A stretch of 64,000 nt of DNA from Cuniculiplasma divulgatum (GTDB lineage: Archaea > Thermoplasmatota > Thermoplasmata > Thermoplasmatales > Thermoplasmataceae): contig CP133595.1 of assembly GCA_031200235.1 (NCBI GenBank), forward strand, positions 124,001 to 188,000. The letters are read 5' to 3'. A program made the position numbers and the translations under genes. How positions within the stretch are numbered: the stretch's first letter is position 1; each line of letters opens with the position of its first letter. Shown piece by piece: positions 1 through 7,334 of this stretch. A model generated the notes under the pieces. It had not been told where the DNA came from and did not search any database. It was given only the letters and a program-made list of their open reading frames with translations.

Positions 1-1
1 G

Positions 2-220
2 GAGAACACATCAGGCCTGTTCATGGAGGCAATGACCATGTTCGCCATTCCGATCTTCAATTTATTCAAGAAGCCGGTGCCTCCGGAGCTGCAGCAGATA
101 TATGATGCAATTCCGGCAAGGAGGAGGAACAAAATATACGCCATGATAACAAGCAGGCGGAGGGCCCTGATGCCAAAACCCCTCATGATAGGAAGGAAGA
201 AAAATGAAAAGAAGCAGTAG
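2..220 (+). CDS. C-terminal end of an unknown membrane-associated protein (partial)
   Basis: The frame is open from the first bases of the window, so this is the tail of a gene that begins to the left. Seventy-two residues are visible. A short hydrophobic stretch (MTMFAIPIFNLF) is followed by a proline-rich turn and a very basic tail with runs of Arg and Lys. This suggests a membrane protein with a positively charged cytoplasmic end. The stop overlaps the next gene by 17 bp, which points to one operon. An internal ATG at position 23 could in principle be a start, but nothing resembling a ribosome site precedes it. No family is recognised. Confidence 0.5.
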   Translation, partial: ENTSGLFMEAMTMFAIPIFNLFKKPVPPELQQIYDAIPARRRNKIYAMITSRRRALMPKPLMIGRKKNEKKQ

Positions 221-782
221 CATAGGAATAGCCATCGTACTGATTGCCATGATGCCGTTTCTCGCAGCCGGCATATCAACCGCATCCCCGGGGGGACTGC
301 CGGCAGGAATGAGTGCCCAGATAATGGGGTATTATGCACCCTATGATCTGTATGTGACGGCCCCCTCAGGCCAGAGCTCCCCCATGATTGCACCGTTCCA
401 GCTGAACCTGACCAGCGTTGGCACCACCTCTGTCACCGTCAATGCCTCCGGTGCCGTGATATATGCCGGGACATTCACCAATCATACAGTCATCTATGAT
501 AACACCACATATGCAGGCAATGTGAATCTCACAGTGACAATGGTATCGTCCCAGGGTACGGCCGTGATAACATGGAAGCTGGACTTCATGTCCCCTGTCA
601 CATACATTTCCTACGTTAAGGCCAAGGTGCCGGTCTCCGTGGGTGTGCCCTATTATATGCTGGGCACATTCGGGGTGCTGGGTGTTTTCCTGACCATCAT
701 ATTCATGCGGATCTGGACCCCGGGAATGAGGTACCGTGTAAAGAGCAAGTGGATCTCTGCAGGAGGTGTCCGCCATGTCTGA
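204..782 (+). CDS. Secreted, C-terminally anchored surface-type protein
   Basis: The 192-residue protein starts with a typical signal peptide (Lys-Arg, then a hydrophobic core to about residue 25). An extracellular part of about 120 residues follows, rich in Ser, Thr and Asn with several Asn-X-Ser/Thr sequons (NLT, NAS, NHT, NTT). One transmembrane helix lies near residues 145-167, followed by a basic cytoplasmic tail. This is the architecture of archaeal surface or virion spike proteins, but no family match is recognised. It overlaps the genes on both sides (17 bp upstream, 8 bp downstream), so it belongs to the same operon as the ATPase at 2753. Confidence 0.8.
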   Translation: MKRSSSIGIAIVLIAMMPFLAAGISTASPGGLPAGMSAQIMGYYAPYDLYVTAPSGQSSPMIAPFQLNLTSVGTTSVTVNASGAVIYAGTFTNHTVIYDNTTYAGNVNLTVTMVSSQGTAVITWKLDFMSPVTYISYVKAKVPVSVGVPYYMLGTFGVLGVFLTIIFMRIWTPGMRYRVKSKWISAGGVRHV

Positions 783-1986
783 CGGCTATGCGGAAGGCCC
801 TGAACAGGACAGTCCGATACCGGGAAAGAGGCAGCCGTTCCGGAAGCTCTTCCGGAGGGGCGGAAAAACATACGTGGAGCCTGATGCGAGCCTCATCCAG
901 ACCACCGTTGTGGAGAAGGGGGGATGGATGCGTGATTTCAGGAAATTCATCGAACGAAACCAGATACATTACATCGTATTCTTCACCCTGGTCCTCATCC
1001 TGACCTATGTGGCAGCCAGCCGGTATTATCCCGGATATACAGAGGTCATAACGGGCATAGTGGCCACGTCCATAATAGTGAGTGCAGCTGCATCATATTC
1101 CCAGGCAGTAGCTGATGACCGCCATCACCGGGAATGGATCCATGGTGCACAGTTTGAGTTCGACGAAATCGACCTGGGCCAGGAGATGGACAATCTGAAC
1201 CTGAGCAGGAAGGTGCTCCAGGTCCGCATGACCAGGGTTTTCCTCTACGAGATCAGAGATTACATGAGGACAGAGGAAAGCGCCCTGAGGATCCAGCTGG
1301 AGAATGACCATGTGTTCGATGGCCTCACCAAGATCCATGAGGTAACAAGCGTTGACGACACCGGGAGGATCTTCATAGGCGACAGGGACGGCATCCCCTC
1401 GGGAGTTGTGCTGCAGATGGGCATGCCGTCCGCAGACTACGTGGCGGAAAGAATAAAGAAGGCCCGGAAGGACATCGAGAAGAACGGCAACTCATATGAT
1501 GACATTCAGGGATTCATACGCCTACACACAGCATGGGGAAAGGTATGGGACAAGATGATGAAATACCAGAAGGAGAAGCACCTTCACATCATAGATGTGG
1601 ACGGATCCCCGGAATGGGCAAAAAAGTATTTCCTTGCCCTTGAGAAGGCATCCCTCCCATACTGGAGTGACCGCCCGGAGAAGGGGGAGGTTGGCATGTC
1701 CTTCTTCCACTCTATGCCGCCTGAGGCCCGGCTCCCCATCATGCTGCGCCTGAAGCGTGACTATGATGAGATCAAGCATGAGAAGGTGCAGATGGCCATA
1801 CAGAGGCAGTCCGACCTCCTTGACAACCGTGTTTTCGCCATTCTGGAGGTCCTGAAGATGCTGGGCATAATGGACGAGGAGATCGAGAAGATCCTGGCAC
1901 AGAAGAAGATCTCCCTCACGTCTGTGGAGGACAGGGAGATCATGCTGAAAATAGAGGAGGCGAAGAAAGCTGCCGGAGAACAGTGA
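775..1986 (+). CDS. Membrane protein with two N-terminal helices and a large charged domain
   Basis: The start is set at ATG 775 because AGGAGG lies at 761-766, eight bases upstream; a GTG at 766 overlaps that site. The protein has 403 residues. After a basic, hydrophilic N-terminus, two transmembrane helices occur at about residues 64-83 and 88-110. The remaining 290 residues are highly charged and mostly helical by composition, with a Glu/Lys-rich C-terminus likely to form coiled coil. No motif or family is recognised. The position between a secreted anchored protein and a P-loop ATPase suggests part of an envelope-spanning or virion-assembly complex; this is inference. Confidence 0.75.
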   Translation: MSDGYAEGPEQDSPIPGKRQPFRKLFRRGGKTYVEPDASLIQTTVVEKGGWMRDFRKFIERNQIHYIVFFTLVLILTYVAASRYYPGYTEVITGIVATSIIVSAAASYSQAVADDRHHREWIHGAQFEFDEIDLGQEMDNLNLSRKVLQVRMTRVFLYEIRDYMRTEESALRIQLENDHVFDGLTKIHEVTSVDDTGRIFIGDRDGIPSGVVLQMGMPSADYVAERIKKARKDIEKNGNSYDDIQGFIRLHTAWGKVWDKMMKYQKEKHLHIIDVDGSPEWAKKYFLALEKASLPYWSDRPEKGEVGMSFFHSMPPEARLPIMLRLKRDYDEIKHEKVQMAIQRQSDLLDNRVFAILEVLKMLGIMDEEIEKILAQKKISLTSVEDREIMLKIEEAKKAAGEQ

Positions 1987-2389
1987 CCACAAAGAAGAAG
2001 CAGTCAGTGCCGATGCAATCCATGAATTCCGGAGGCAGCTCGAGGATTACTTCCTTGATCTGGGATTCTCCAGGGAGCAGATCACAATCCTCTTCACGCA
2101 GCAGTCCTTCGAGGCCACATGGTTCCTGAACCGCCTGCAGCTCTACGACACCAGGAAGAACTATACAGTCAGGGAGATCAGCCAGATGATGGCCCGGGAT
2201 CCAAAATACCGGAACCTCAGTCCTGATACCATAATGGAGGTGGCTGATGCCCTGATTGCACCACTGAAACAGGGTTTCATCCGCCTCATCGCACAGGACT
2301 TGGCGCCTGCCGCCAAATCATCACTGAAGGCCTCTGACAGGCTGCACTTCTCCACCAATCCAAGGAGGCGCATGTTTTGGCCGAAGTAG
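1970..2389 (+). CDS. Small helical protein, probably started at CTG
   Basis: The frame is open from 1955 and protein-like throughout (acidic, helical, about 139 residues), but its first ATG is only at 2186. Starting there would discard half of a convincing coding stretch. The only near-cognate start in a sensible place is CTG at 1970, nine bases after AGGAGG at 1955-1960. This matches the strong ribosome sites of the neighbouring genes. It overlaps the end of the preceding gene by 17 bp and the next gene by 13 bp. No family is recognised. The exact start needs N-terminal data; the frame itself is well supported by composition and spacing. Confidence 0.6.
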   Translation: MPENSDHKEEAVSADAIHEFRRQLEDYFLDLGFSREQITILFTQQSFEATWFLNRLQLYDTRKNYTVREISQMMARDPKYRNLSPDTIMEVADALIAPLKQGFIRLIAQDLAPAAKSSLKASDRLHFSTNPRRRMFWPK

Positions 2390-2766
2390 AGCTGCCATTT
2401 CCGGATCTGGACAAGCAGATCAAATACACACTCTACATGAACATCATGAATGACATGCGCATTCCCTCCAGGGACCCGGACCACATGGAAAGGACCCTGA
2501 GGGACATCATACTTTTCGATGCACGTATCAGGGCCGAGCGTGGATCACCCCAGGACATGGACCGGTATATAGAGAGGATGGAGAAGCTGTCAGACCGATT
2601 GAATGATCTTGATCCGGATTCCAGCGATTATTCGCAGAAGGTATTCGCGGTGATGCATGACATGATAATAGAGATAAATTTCCTTGTGGAGGCCCTGAAC
2701 ACATTCGGAACACCGGCCAAGAAGAGGCAGATGCCTGTGGAGGGGATACCGTATGAGAAGATCTGA
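2377..2766 (+). CDS. Acidic helical protein of unknown function, TTG start
   Basis: This is a 129-residue protein with a TTG start eight bases after AGGAGG (2363-2368). It is rich in Asp, Glu, Arg and Met and appears all-helical, without transmembrane segments or cysteines. The gene overlaps the gene before it by 13 bp and the ATPase gene after it by 14 bp. The three are therefore almost certainly translated together. A role as an adaptor of the ATPase or as a small structural protein is possible from position alone. No known family was recognised. Confidence 0.7.
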   Translation: MAEVELPFPDLDKQIKYTLYMNIMNDMRIPSRDPDHMERTLRDIILFDARIRAERGSPQDMDRYIERMEKLSDRLNDLDPDSSDYSQKVFAVMHDMIIEINFLVEALNTFGTPAKKRQMPVEGIPYEKI

Positions 2767-3664
2767 TTATTATGTGCTTCCAAGGTTCATGGATCTCCAG
2801 AGGGACGGAGAGCAGGGCCATAACGCCCTTCTGATGGGGATGCCCGGAGCGGGAAAGACCACACTCCTCCAGTATCTGGCAATCCTGGCGGCAAAGGGAA
2901 AAGACATTTTCGGCGACAGCAGGGAGAAGCAGGCGGGAATCTGGAGAGCAAGAAGGCATGACAAGTACCTGGAGTTCTTCTCCCTTGGAATAGGCCGCCT
3001 GATGTTGCCCGCAGGCTCAAACTACGATATTCTCAAGGTGAGGGGCACAGATAGGCAGATCATCACCCTGGATGACCTCGAATCCGAGGGCATAGATTAC
3101 GACACATATGCATCCGCTGCAGAGATAGTAGAGAAGCTGGAACCCGGAAAGATACTGGCCATACTGTACCCGGGGAACACATTAGAGGAGACGGCATTCT
3201 ATGCCGAACTCTTCAGGGCTCTTGTCAACAGGAAGACAGACGAATGGGTTCATCTCAGCATCGATGAGGCTGGAGATCTTCTCCCTCCCTACACCGGGGA
3301 TTCCTGGAAGATACAGAAGGACTTTGTGGATGCCACAGCAGATTTTCGTAAGCGTCTCATTAACAGCGAATTCGGCTGCCACTGGCATACGGATCTGGAT
3401 CCACGACTGTGGGGAAAATTGCCATACCACATATACAAGATGGGCGCAAAACGGATGAAGGGCGAGACCCCAAGGCTGAAGCAGGAGACGATCAACAATA
3501 CAGGCGTTGGCGAGGGCTGGATAACGTACGGGGCATTCTTTGACAAGTTCTTATATCCGCCAATGCAAGCCAGTGCGGCACTTGGTTATTCATTGCAGAC
3601 CATATCGAGGTCCATGCAGGTGGAGGTGGAGGATTCATGGGGACAGAAAAAGAAGAAAAAGTAG
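2753..3664 (+). CDS. P-loop ATPase of the HerA/FtsK- or Zot-like type
   Basis: The 303-residue protein has a clear Walker A motif (GMPGAGKTT, residues 29-37) and a Walker B motif (hydrophobic strand then IDEAGDL, about residues 165-176, with Asp171 and Glu172). No transmembrane helix is seen, and the last residues are a Lys run. ATPases of this plan pump DNA into virions or through conjugation pores, or assemble filamentous-virus particles. Which of these applies cannot be told from the sequence. It lies directly after membrane-protein genes and overlaps the serine recombinase by 28 bp. This arrangement supports a DNA-packaging or DNA-transfer module rather than a host repair role. Confidence 0.75.
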   Translation: MRRSDYYVLPRFMDLQRDGEQGHNALLMGMPGAGKTTLLQYLAILAAKGKDIFGDSREKQAGIWRARRHDKYLEFFSLGIGRLMLPAGSNYDILKVRGTDRQIITLDDLESEGIDYDTYASAAEIVEKLEPGKILAILYPGNTLEETAFYAELFRALVNRKTDEWVHLSIDEAGDLLPPYTGDSWKIQKDFVDATADFRKRLINSEFGCHWHTDLDPRLWGKLPYHIYKMGAKRMKGETPRLKQETINNTGVGEGWITYGAFFDKFLYPPMQASAALGYSLQTISRSMQVEVEDSWGQKKKKK

Positions 3665-4305
3665 GCCCAGTGTATGCCCTCTATGCCAGGGTCTCCCACG
3701 ATGACCGGATCCAGGATCCCGAAGTGCAGCTGATGCCAATGAGGGAGTATCTCCGGGCCCGGGGTTACAGATGGATGGAGTATGTGGATAAGCAGACAGG
3801 CCGAACCATCGACAGGCCAGGATACCGGCAGGCAATGGACGATATCGAGAAATGGGATACATTTGCTGTTCTTTTTGCTGACAGGCTGACACGTGAAGGC
3901 CCGGAAAGAGGAAAGAAGGAAGTCAGGAGGATGCTTGAGAATGGAAAGGGTTTCCTCATCCTGAGTGCGGCCATAGAGATTCGTGGAAGAATGACCGCAA
4001 CAACGGAGCTCATCCTGGACGTTCTATTCGCCCTGGCAGCATTCGAATCCAACATCATCTCAGAAAGGACCAGGGCCGGAATGGAACGCAAGAGGAGGGA
4101 AATAGAGGAGAAGGGACACACCACGTCCAAGAGGTCAGGCCAGATCATATCATCCCTTGGAAGACAGTCATCCGTATCCGTCTCGATTGACCAGATCCTC
4201 AAACTCAGGGATGAAGGCATGTCACTGGCAGAGATTGCAGCTGAGCTGGGAAGTAAGAAATCGACAATCCACAGCATCCTGAAGCGGCATTTCGGTTCTC
4301 AATAG
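3637..4305 (+). CDS. Serine site-specific recombinase (resolvase/invertase type)
   Basis: The 222-residue protein starts the resolvase domain with YARVS, placing the catalytic serine at residue 20. The conserved ADRLTR block follows at about residues 81-86, and a long dimerisation helix at about 120-150. A C-terminal helix-turn-helix (about 178-215, with EGMSLAEIAAELG) would bind the recombination site. The length fits small resolvases and invertases, not large integrases. In the element it could resolve dimers or invert a segment, while the tyrosine enzyme at 9178 does the integration. An inverted repeat just downstream (4347-4373) is a possible target. Confidence 0.9.
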   Translation: MGTEKEEKVGPVYALYARVSHDDRIQDPEVQLMPMREYLRARGYRWMEYVDKQTGRTIDRPGYRQAMDDIEKWDTFAVLFADRLTREGPERGKKEVRRMLENGKGFLILSAAIEIRGRMTATTELILDVLFALAAFESNIISERTRAGMERKRREIEEKGHTTSKRSGQIISSLGRQSSVSVSIDQILKLRDEGMSLAEIAAELGSKKSTIHSILKRHFGSQ

Positions 4306-4592
4306 ATCAATTAGGGTTTCTATTTTTTTAAAAAAACACGGGAAACCGTCCGAAGCCGCCCGCATCTCGGACGAACCGCCCTGTCGGATGATACACAGAA
4401 CCTTTGTACTGCGCTTTCCACAATCAATCGGCATCATCACGGATTTCCCCCGGGAGATGACCCCCTCCCTGCCGGAGCTTTCCTTTTTTAGAAATTTATG
4501 AAATTAATTATGTTATGGGGTGGGGGGGAGTAGTTTTCAGCATTCCTGAACGCTGGTGGGAAGGCTAAAATACAGCTTCATCATGGCAAATC
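4306..4592. other. Non-coding stretch after the recombinase, with an inverted repeat
   Basis: No convincing gene is seen. A T-run (4320-4329) just after the recombinase stop could end transcription. A GC-rich block follows with a perfect 7-bp inverted repeat, CGTCCGA at 4347-4353 and TCGGACG at 4367-4373, with a 13-base spacer. Two related direct repeats (cgaagccgccc near 4351 and cgaaccgccct near 4372) overlap it. It could be a recombinase site, an operator or a short structured RNA. The region then becomes AT-rich and ends in the promoter of the gene at 4593. Confidence 0.5.
4565..4573 (+). promoter_or_regulatory. TATA-like box for the gene at 4593
   Basis: CTAAAATAC lies about 25 bases before the ATG at 4593, the spacing expected for a leaderless archaeal transcript. 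No ribosome-binding site precedes that ATG, which agrees with a leaderless message. Confidence 0.5.
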
Positions 4593-4889
4593 ATGACCGA
4601 GTGGAGAACAGTAAGGAGGAACGGCAGGAAGGTCAGGATCCCCGTCACCACAGCAGGCAACGGGCACCTGAATATACAGAAGTCCATAAAGCACCCTGGA
4701 AGGGTCCGGGAGTACGTGAGGAGGGAATACGGCGATGAGGCCTTCACGGAGCGCGGCACCATAAAGCCAGAATACCTGGAGAAGGCAAAGGAGAGGGCAG
4801 AGGCCCAGCACAACAGGTCTCTCGTGGATGCAATAGATCTGGCCATGCGGCTGAACGCATTGAGACAGCATAATGTCCAAAGTCAGTAA
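4593..4889 (+). CDS. Small basic protein of unknown function
   Basis: This 98-residue protein is rich in Arg and Lys with no cysteines or membrane segments. The basic N-terminal half (residues 1-45) could bind nucleic acid, and the C-terminal half is helical. The start is supported by a TATA-like box about 25 bases upstream. It stands alone as the first gene of the right arm of the element, with non-coding sequence on both sides. No family is recognised, so a regulatory or replication role is only a guess. Confidence 0.6.
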   Translation: MTEWRTVRRNGRKVRIPVTTAGNGHLNIQKSIKHPGRVREYVRREYGDEAFTERGTIKPEYLEKAKERAEAQHNRSLVDAIDLAMRLNALRQHNVQSQ

Positions 4890-5030
4890 TAGCCAAGAAC
4901 ATTATGATGCCATCCGGGAGAGATCCACGGGGCTTTTCTTTTCGGCTGTCGGTTATTTCTAAATGATACCGACACAGCGTCGGGAATATTGGACAATTAT
5001 TCACCACCACTGGAACTTTATTTCATCAAT

Positions 5031-5040
5031 CTTTATATAG
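5031..5040 (+). promoter_or_regulatory. TATA-like box ahead of the small gene at 5151
   Basis: CTTTATATAG is a good archaeal TATA element. Transcription would begin near 5060, giving a leader of 40-90 nt depending on whether the next gene starts at TTG 5103 or ATG 5151. The 200 bases around it are otherwise non-coding. Confidence 0.5.
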
Positions 5041-5150
5041 CCCCGTATTCCAAACATCATCCCGGCCCTGCCGTTCCCGGCATTTGGGCTCATTTTCTCA
5101 TTTTGCAGCGAGATAGGAAAGCTAAAGCTGTATCACGGCGTCTTATTCAG

Positions 5151-5327
5151 ATGAAACTGAACAGGTTGGATCTGGACTTTAATGCCGGCCTCACAGCAGG
5201 GATAGTTGCCTGCCATGAGATACTGGAAGGCAGCACAACAGTTGAAGAGGCCCAGGAAAAAGTCACTGAGCTCATGTCACACATAAGGGAGAGGATACTC
5301 CAGATGGTTGAGGACATCCTTTCCTGA
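5151..5327 (+). CDS. Small helical protein of unknown function
   Basis: From ATG 5151 the product is 58 residues. An in-frame TTG at 5103 would add 16 basic residues, and neither start has a clear ribosome site. The protein is acidic and helical (VEEAQEKVTELMSHIRERIL), typical of a short dimerisation or coiled-coil protein. It ends exactly where the convergent ribbon-helix-helix gene ends (5328). No family is recognised. Confidence 0.5.
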   Translation: MKLNRLDLDFNAGLTAGIVACHEILEGSTTVEEAQEKVTELMSHIRERILQMVEDILS

Positions 5328-5513
5328 TCACTTCAGGATGTGGTCACTGTACCATCGCTCAATTTCTTTCTTTGTGGCCATTCTGATAAATTCCTGAACA
5401 GAAAGGTAAGACTGGTCTTTCTGCAGTATGTCTTCGATCTCCTTCAGCAGTCCTACAGGAAGGCGAACTCCCACATTCTTAGTCACTATTTTAGGCACAA
5501 TATCCCTGGACAA
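5328..5513 (-). CDS. Ribbon-helix-helix DNA-binding protein
   Basis: The 61-residue protein has the pattern of a CopG/Arc-type ribbon-helix-helix regulator. A short strand carries VGVRLPVGLL, helix one is KEIEDIL, and helix two is VQEFIRMATKKEIERW. Such dimers bind operator DNA through the strand and often control plasmid copy number or act as antitoxins. The start is taken as TTG 5513; an in-frame GTG slightly inside is an alternative. It is the only minus-strand gene in the element and is divergent from another small RHH-like gene at 5582. The 68-base gap between them is a likely operator. Confidence 0.75.
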   Translation of the reverse strand: MSRDIVPKIVTKNVGVRLPVGLLKEIEDILQKDQSYLSVQEFIRMATKKEIERWYSDHILK

Positions 5514-5552
5514 CTAACACTCAATACTCAATAAATAGTATGAAGCATGAAA

Positions 5553-5560
5553 TTTATATA
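5553..5560 (+). promoter_or_regulatory. TATA box of the long zinc-protein operon, in a divergent control region
   Basis: TTTATATA lies 22-29 bases before ATG 5582, so the first gene of the operon is read from a leaderless message. An AT-rich TATTTATT-like stretch for the minus strand lies near 5530, serving the divergent RHH gene. The repeated CTCAATA motif (about 5519-5533) between the two genes could be an operator. Everything from 5582 to 10092 may be read from this one promoter, because later genes overlap without gaps. Confidence 0.6.
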
Positions 5561-5581
5561 CTCTGTTGTTTATTGCTAACT

Positions 5582-5734
5582 ATGGCTAACAGAACAGCAA
5601 CAATGATTAGGGTAAAGGAACCCACCAGGGAAGCCCTGGAAACCATGAAGATAGTTCCTGAAGAGCCCTACGACAAGGTGGTTCAGAGGCTCCTTGCATT
5701 TTTTAAGGAGCACCAGAAAGAGGAGGTCCATTGA
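5582..5734 (+). CDS. Short RHH-type protein, antitoxin- or regulator-like
   Basis: ATG 5582 is chosen because the TATA box sits about 26 bases upstream; a longer frame from 5540 would start before the expected transcript. The 50-residue product has a strand (TATMIRVKEP) and two helices (TREALETMKI, YDKVVQRLLAFF). This is the pattern of small archaeal VapB-like ribbon-helix-helix proteins. No toxin gene follows; the next gene encodes a zinc-knuckle protein. It probably autoregulates the operon it heads, perhaps together with the divergent RHH protein. Confidence 0.65.
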   Translation: MANRTATMIRVKEPTREALETMKIVPEEPYDKVVQRLLAFFKEHQKEEVH

Positions 5735-5735
5735 A

Positions 5736-5870
5736 ATGACCTGCAAATTCTGTGACCGCCCGGGTCACACGGCCACAGTCAGGCTCCCCGGCTTTGACGG
5801 TCAGAAGGTGGAGGCCACAATCGAGATCTGCGATCAGGACGCAGAGCTGCTGAGGAAGGTGAAGCAATGA
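5736..5870 (+). CDS. 44-residue zinc-knuckle protein
   Basis: The short gene follows the previous stop by one base, after AGGAGG at 5721-5726. Its product begins MTCKFCDRPGH, with a CxxC pair and a nearby His, and has one more Cys near residue 32. That is enough for a single zinc site. The stop overlaps the next start (ATGA at 5867). It is the first of a series of tiny zinc-binding proteins in this operon. Function unknown. Confidence 0.65.
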   Translation: MTCKFCDRPGHTATVRLPGFDGQKVEATIEICDQDAELLRKVKQ

Positions 5871-6103
5871 GCCCACTCGAGATCGAGAAGAGAGAGCACG
5901 ACAGGCAGCTGGTCCTGGAATACCAGAGGATGGCCAATGAATGTGCCAGGGCCCGCGTAACCTTCCCAGACAATGTCTACCTCCAGAACGCGATGAATTT
6001 TGCCATACGGAAGGCTGCCTCGAGCCTGAAGAAATTCGTGAAGAAATACGGCATGCAGCCTATCGTGGAAGTACTGCTTGAAAATGAAGTGGAGGGATTC
6101 TGA
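5867..6103 (+). CDS. Small basic helical protein, unknown
   Basis: The 78-residue protein is helical and basic in its second half (KAASSLKKFVKKYG). Only a single Cys is present, so it is not a zinc finger. It overlaps the preceding gene by four bases (ATGA) and the following gene by one base (TGATG), indicating coupled translation. No family is recognised. Confidence 0.65.
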   Translation: MSPLEIEKREHDRQLVLEYQRMANECARARVTFPDNVYLQNAMNFAIRKAASSLKKFVKKYGMQPIVEVLLENEVEGF

Positions 6104-6351
6104 TGTCCCATCTTTTCATCGTGAAAAAGAGCGATGGCTACCACATAGAGTCTCTCTTTTCAGAGACCCCTGACGGCGATAGCTATGCAGTCAGATACAC
6201 GTGCACACATAGGCAACCAACGAAGGATGACGGCATCTATGATTTCTACGATTGCCTTCAGAGAGGGTTTGGAAAGGATGTGGAGGTTTCACAGGTGAGC
6301 TTTAATCCTAAGCTGTTTCAGGTGGTAGAGGAGCGAAAGGAGGGGCTCTGA
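6103..6351 (+). CDS. Small acidic protein, unknown
   Basis: The 82-residue protein is a mix of beta and helical sequence with many aromatic residues (YDFYDCLQRGFG) and two isolated cysteines. It has no membrane segment or known motif. The ATG overlaps the previous stop and the stop overlaps the next ATG, one base each. It is a member of the compact element operon. No function can be assigned. Confidence 0.65.
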   Translation: MSHLFIVKKSDGYHIESLFSETPDGDSYAVRYTCTHRQPTKDDGIYDFYDCLQRGFGKDVEVSQVSFNPKLFQVVEERKEGL

Positions 6352-6500
6352 TGGGGGTAACACTTCGTGTGTGTCCGCGGTGCGGTTCCGAGGATGTCGA
6401 GATCGACCGGGATGATTACTGGGTCTTGATCGTCGTGTGCCCTATCTGTGGATGGTCAGGCCACGCTGACGAGCTGAAAGAAGTGAAGGTGAGCGTCTGA
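6351..6500 (+). CDS. 49-residue zinc-ribbon protein
   Basis: The product is a minimal zinc ribbon: CPRCG at residues 8-12 and CPICG about 25 residues later, separated by acidic beta-like sequence. Free-standing ribbons of this size usually bind nucleic acid or another protein. The gene overlaps both neighbours by one base and is preceded by AAGGAGGGG, a strong ribosome site. Confidence 0.7.
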   Translation: MGVTLRVCPRCGSEDVEIDRDDYWVLIVVCPICGWSGHADELKEVKVSV

Positions 6501-6676
6501 TGTCGGAAGTACATTGCAGGAACTGCGGCCATCTTCTCTATCTGGTGCAATTTGGCCATTATGAGCATTTCACACGGTACTACCGTCCCTCGGGCCTTCC
6601 CTATACGACAGTCCGGTGCCATGCTCCCAGGTGCAGCTGCACGGATCCTCAGCCTGTGCTGGAGGTGATATCATGA
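6500..6676 (+). CDS. 58-residue zinc-binding protein
   Basis: CRNCGH at residues 6-11 is paired with CHAPRCSC near residues 44-51, giving a four-Cys (or Cys/His) zinc site around a tyrosine- and histidine-rich middle. It overlaps the preceding gene by one base and the next by four (ATGA at 6673). It was found by reading between longer frames; no start other than ATG 6500 fits the coupling pattern. Function unknown. Confidence 0.65.
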   Translation: MSEVHCRNCGHLLYLVQFGHYEHFTRYYRPSGLPYTTVRCHAPRCSCTDPQPVLEVIS

Positions 6677-6873
6677 AATGCCCCAAGTGCAACATGGAAA
6701 TGCAAAGGATTGCCAAGACCGTGAACGGCTATGACGGCACGTACACCTTCTGGCTCTGCAACGGGGAAGGAAGATTTCCGAGAAAGCACATCATAAAGAC
6801 AGAGGAATGGGGCAGAAACGTGTATTTCTATGAGGTTGGAGAGTGGAAGATGATTTCACAGGGGGTGGCCTGA
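6673..6873 (+). CDS. 66-residue zinc-knuckle protein
   Basis: The start is ATG 6673, after GGAGG at 6661-6665. The product begins MKCPKCNMEM and has one further Cys (LCNGEGR) in a beta-rich fold. It resembles the first half of a zinc ribbon. It overlaps its neighbours by four bases and one base. No function is assigned. Confidence 0.65.
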   Translation: MKCPKCNMEMQRIAKTVNGYDGTYTFWLCNGEGRFPRKHIIKTEEWGRNVYFYEVGEWKMISQGVA

Positions 6874-7334
6874 TGTCAAAGAGAGTGCTGGTTTTTGACG
6901 AGGCCTACAGAATGCTTGAGGAGGCAAGGGAGCAGAGAATCCAGGACGGATGGAAGCGTGGGGACTCACTCGAGCAGATAGCCTCTGAGGCAATTATTTT
7001 CTGGTACAGCCAGGGAGACAATGAAAGGTTCAGAGACAACAATGACGAGAAATTCATAATCGAGAATGCGGGAAAACCCGTTAATGTCGCGTGCGAGAAA
7101 TGTGGCCAGCCTGGAGAATCATATCACTTCCCGGAGTCTGAGGAGCTGCACTTCTTCTGCCATGACCATGCGAAGGATGAGGGCTTCTGCCCGTCCTGCG
7201 GTAATTTTGTTGCAGGAATTGAGATTGAGGATTTCATCTTCATGCCGAAGTACGGAGTGTGTTCGGAATGCTACAGGGGAACCCAGGAGGAACTTAGCCA
7301 AGAGGATGATGAGGGACAGGAGGCTGAGGCCTGA
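6873..7334 (+). CDS. 153-residue protein with N-terminal helices and a multi-zinc C-terminus
   Basis: The start is ATG 6873, overlapping the previous stop by one base; the longer frame from 6843 lies inside the preceding gene. Residues 1-60 are charged and helical (FDEAYRMLEEAREQRIQDG). Then come CEKCG, an FFCHDH block, CPSCG and CSEC, enough for two zinc sites. An acidic Glu/Asp-rich tail ends the protein. The helical part plus metal-binding part suggests a DNA- or partner-binding adaptor. No family is recognised. Confidence 0.7.
   Translation: MSKRVLVFDEAYRMLEEAREQRIQDGWKRGDSLEQIASEAIIFWYSQGDNERFRDNNDEKFIIENAGKPVNVACEKCGQPGESYHFPESEELHFFCHDHAKDEGFCPSCGNFVAGIEIEDFIFMPKYGVCSECYRGTQEELSQEDDEGQEAEA

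Noticed and set aside
1522-1992. Long antisense frame opposite the membrane-protein gene
   Set aside because: It mirrors the plus-strand codons, has Leu/His-rich low-complexity content and no start signal. It is a shadow of the real gene.
4517-4528. Long G runs as a possible G-quadruplex
   Set aside because: Only two runs separated by one base are present, and there is no fourth G-tract to complete a standard quadruplex.
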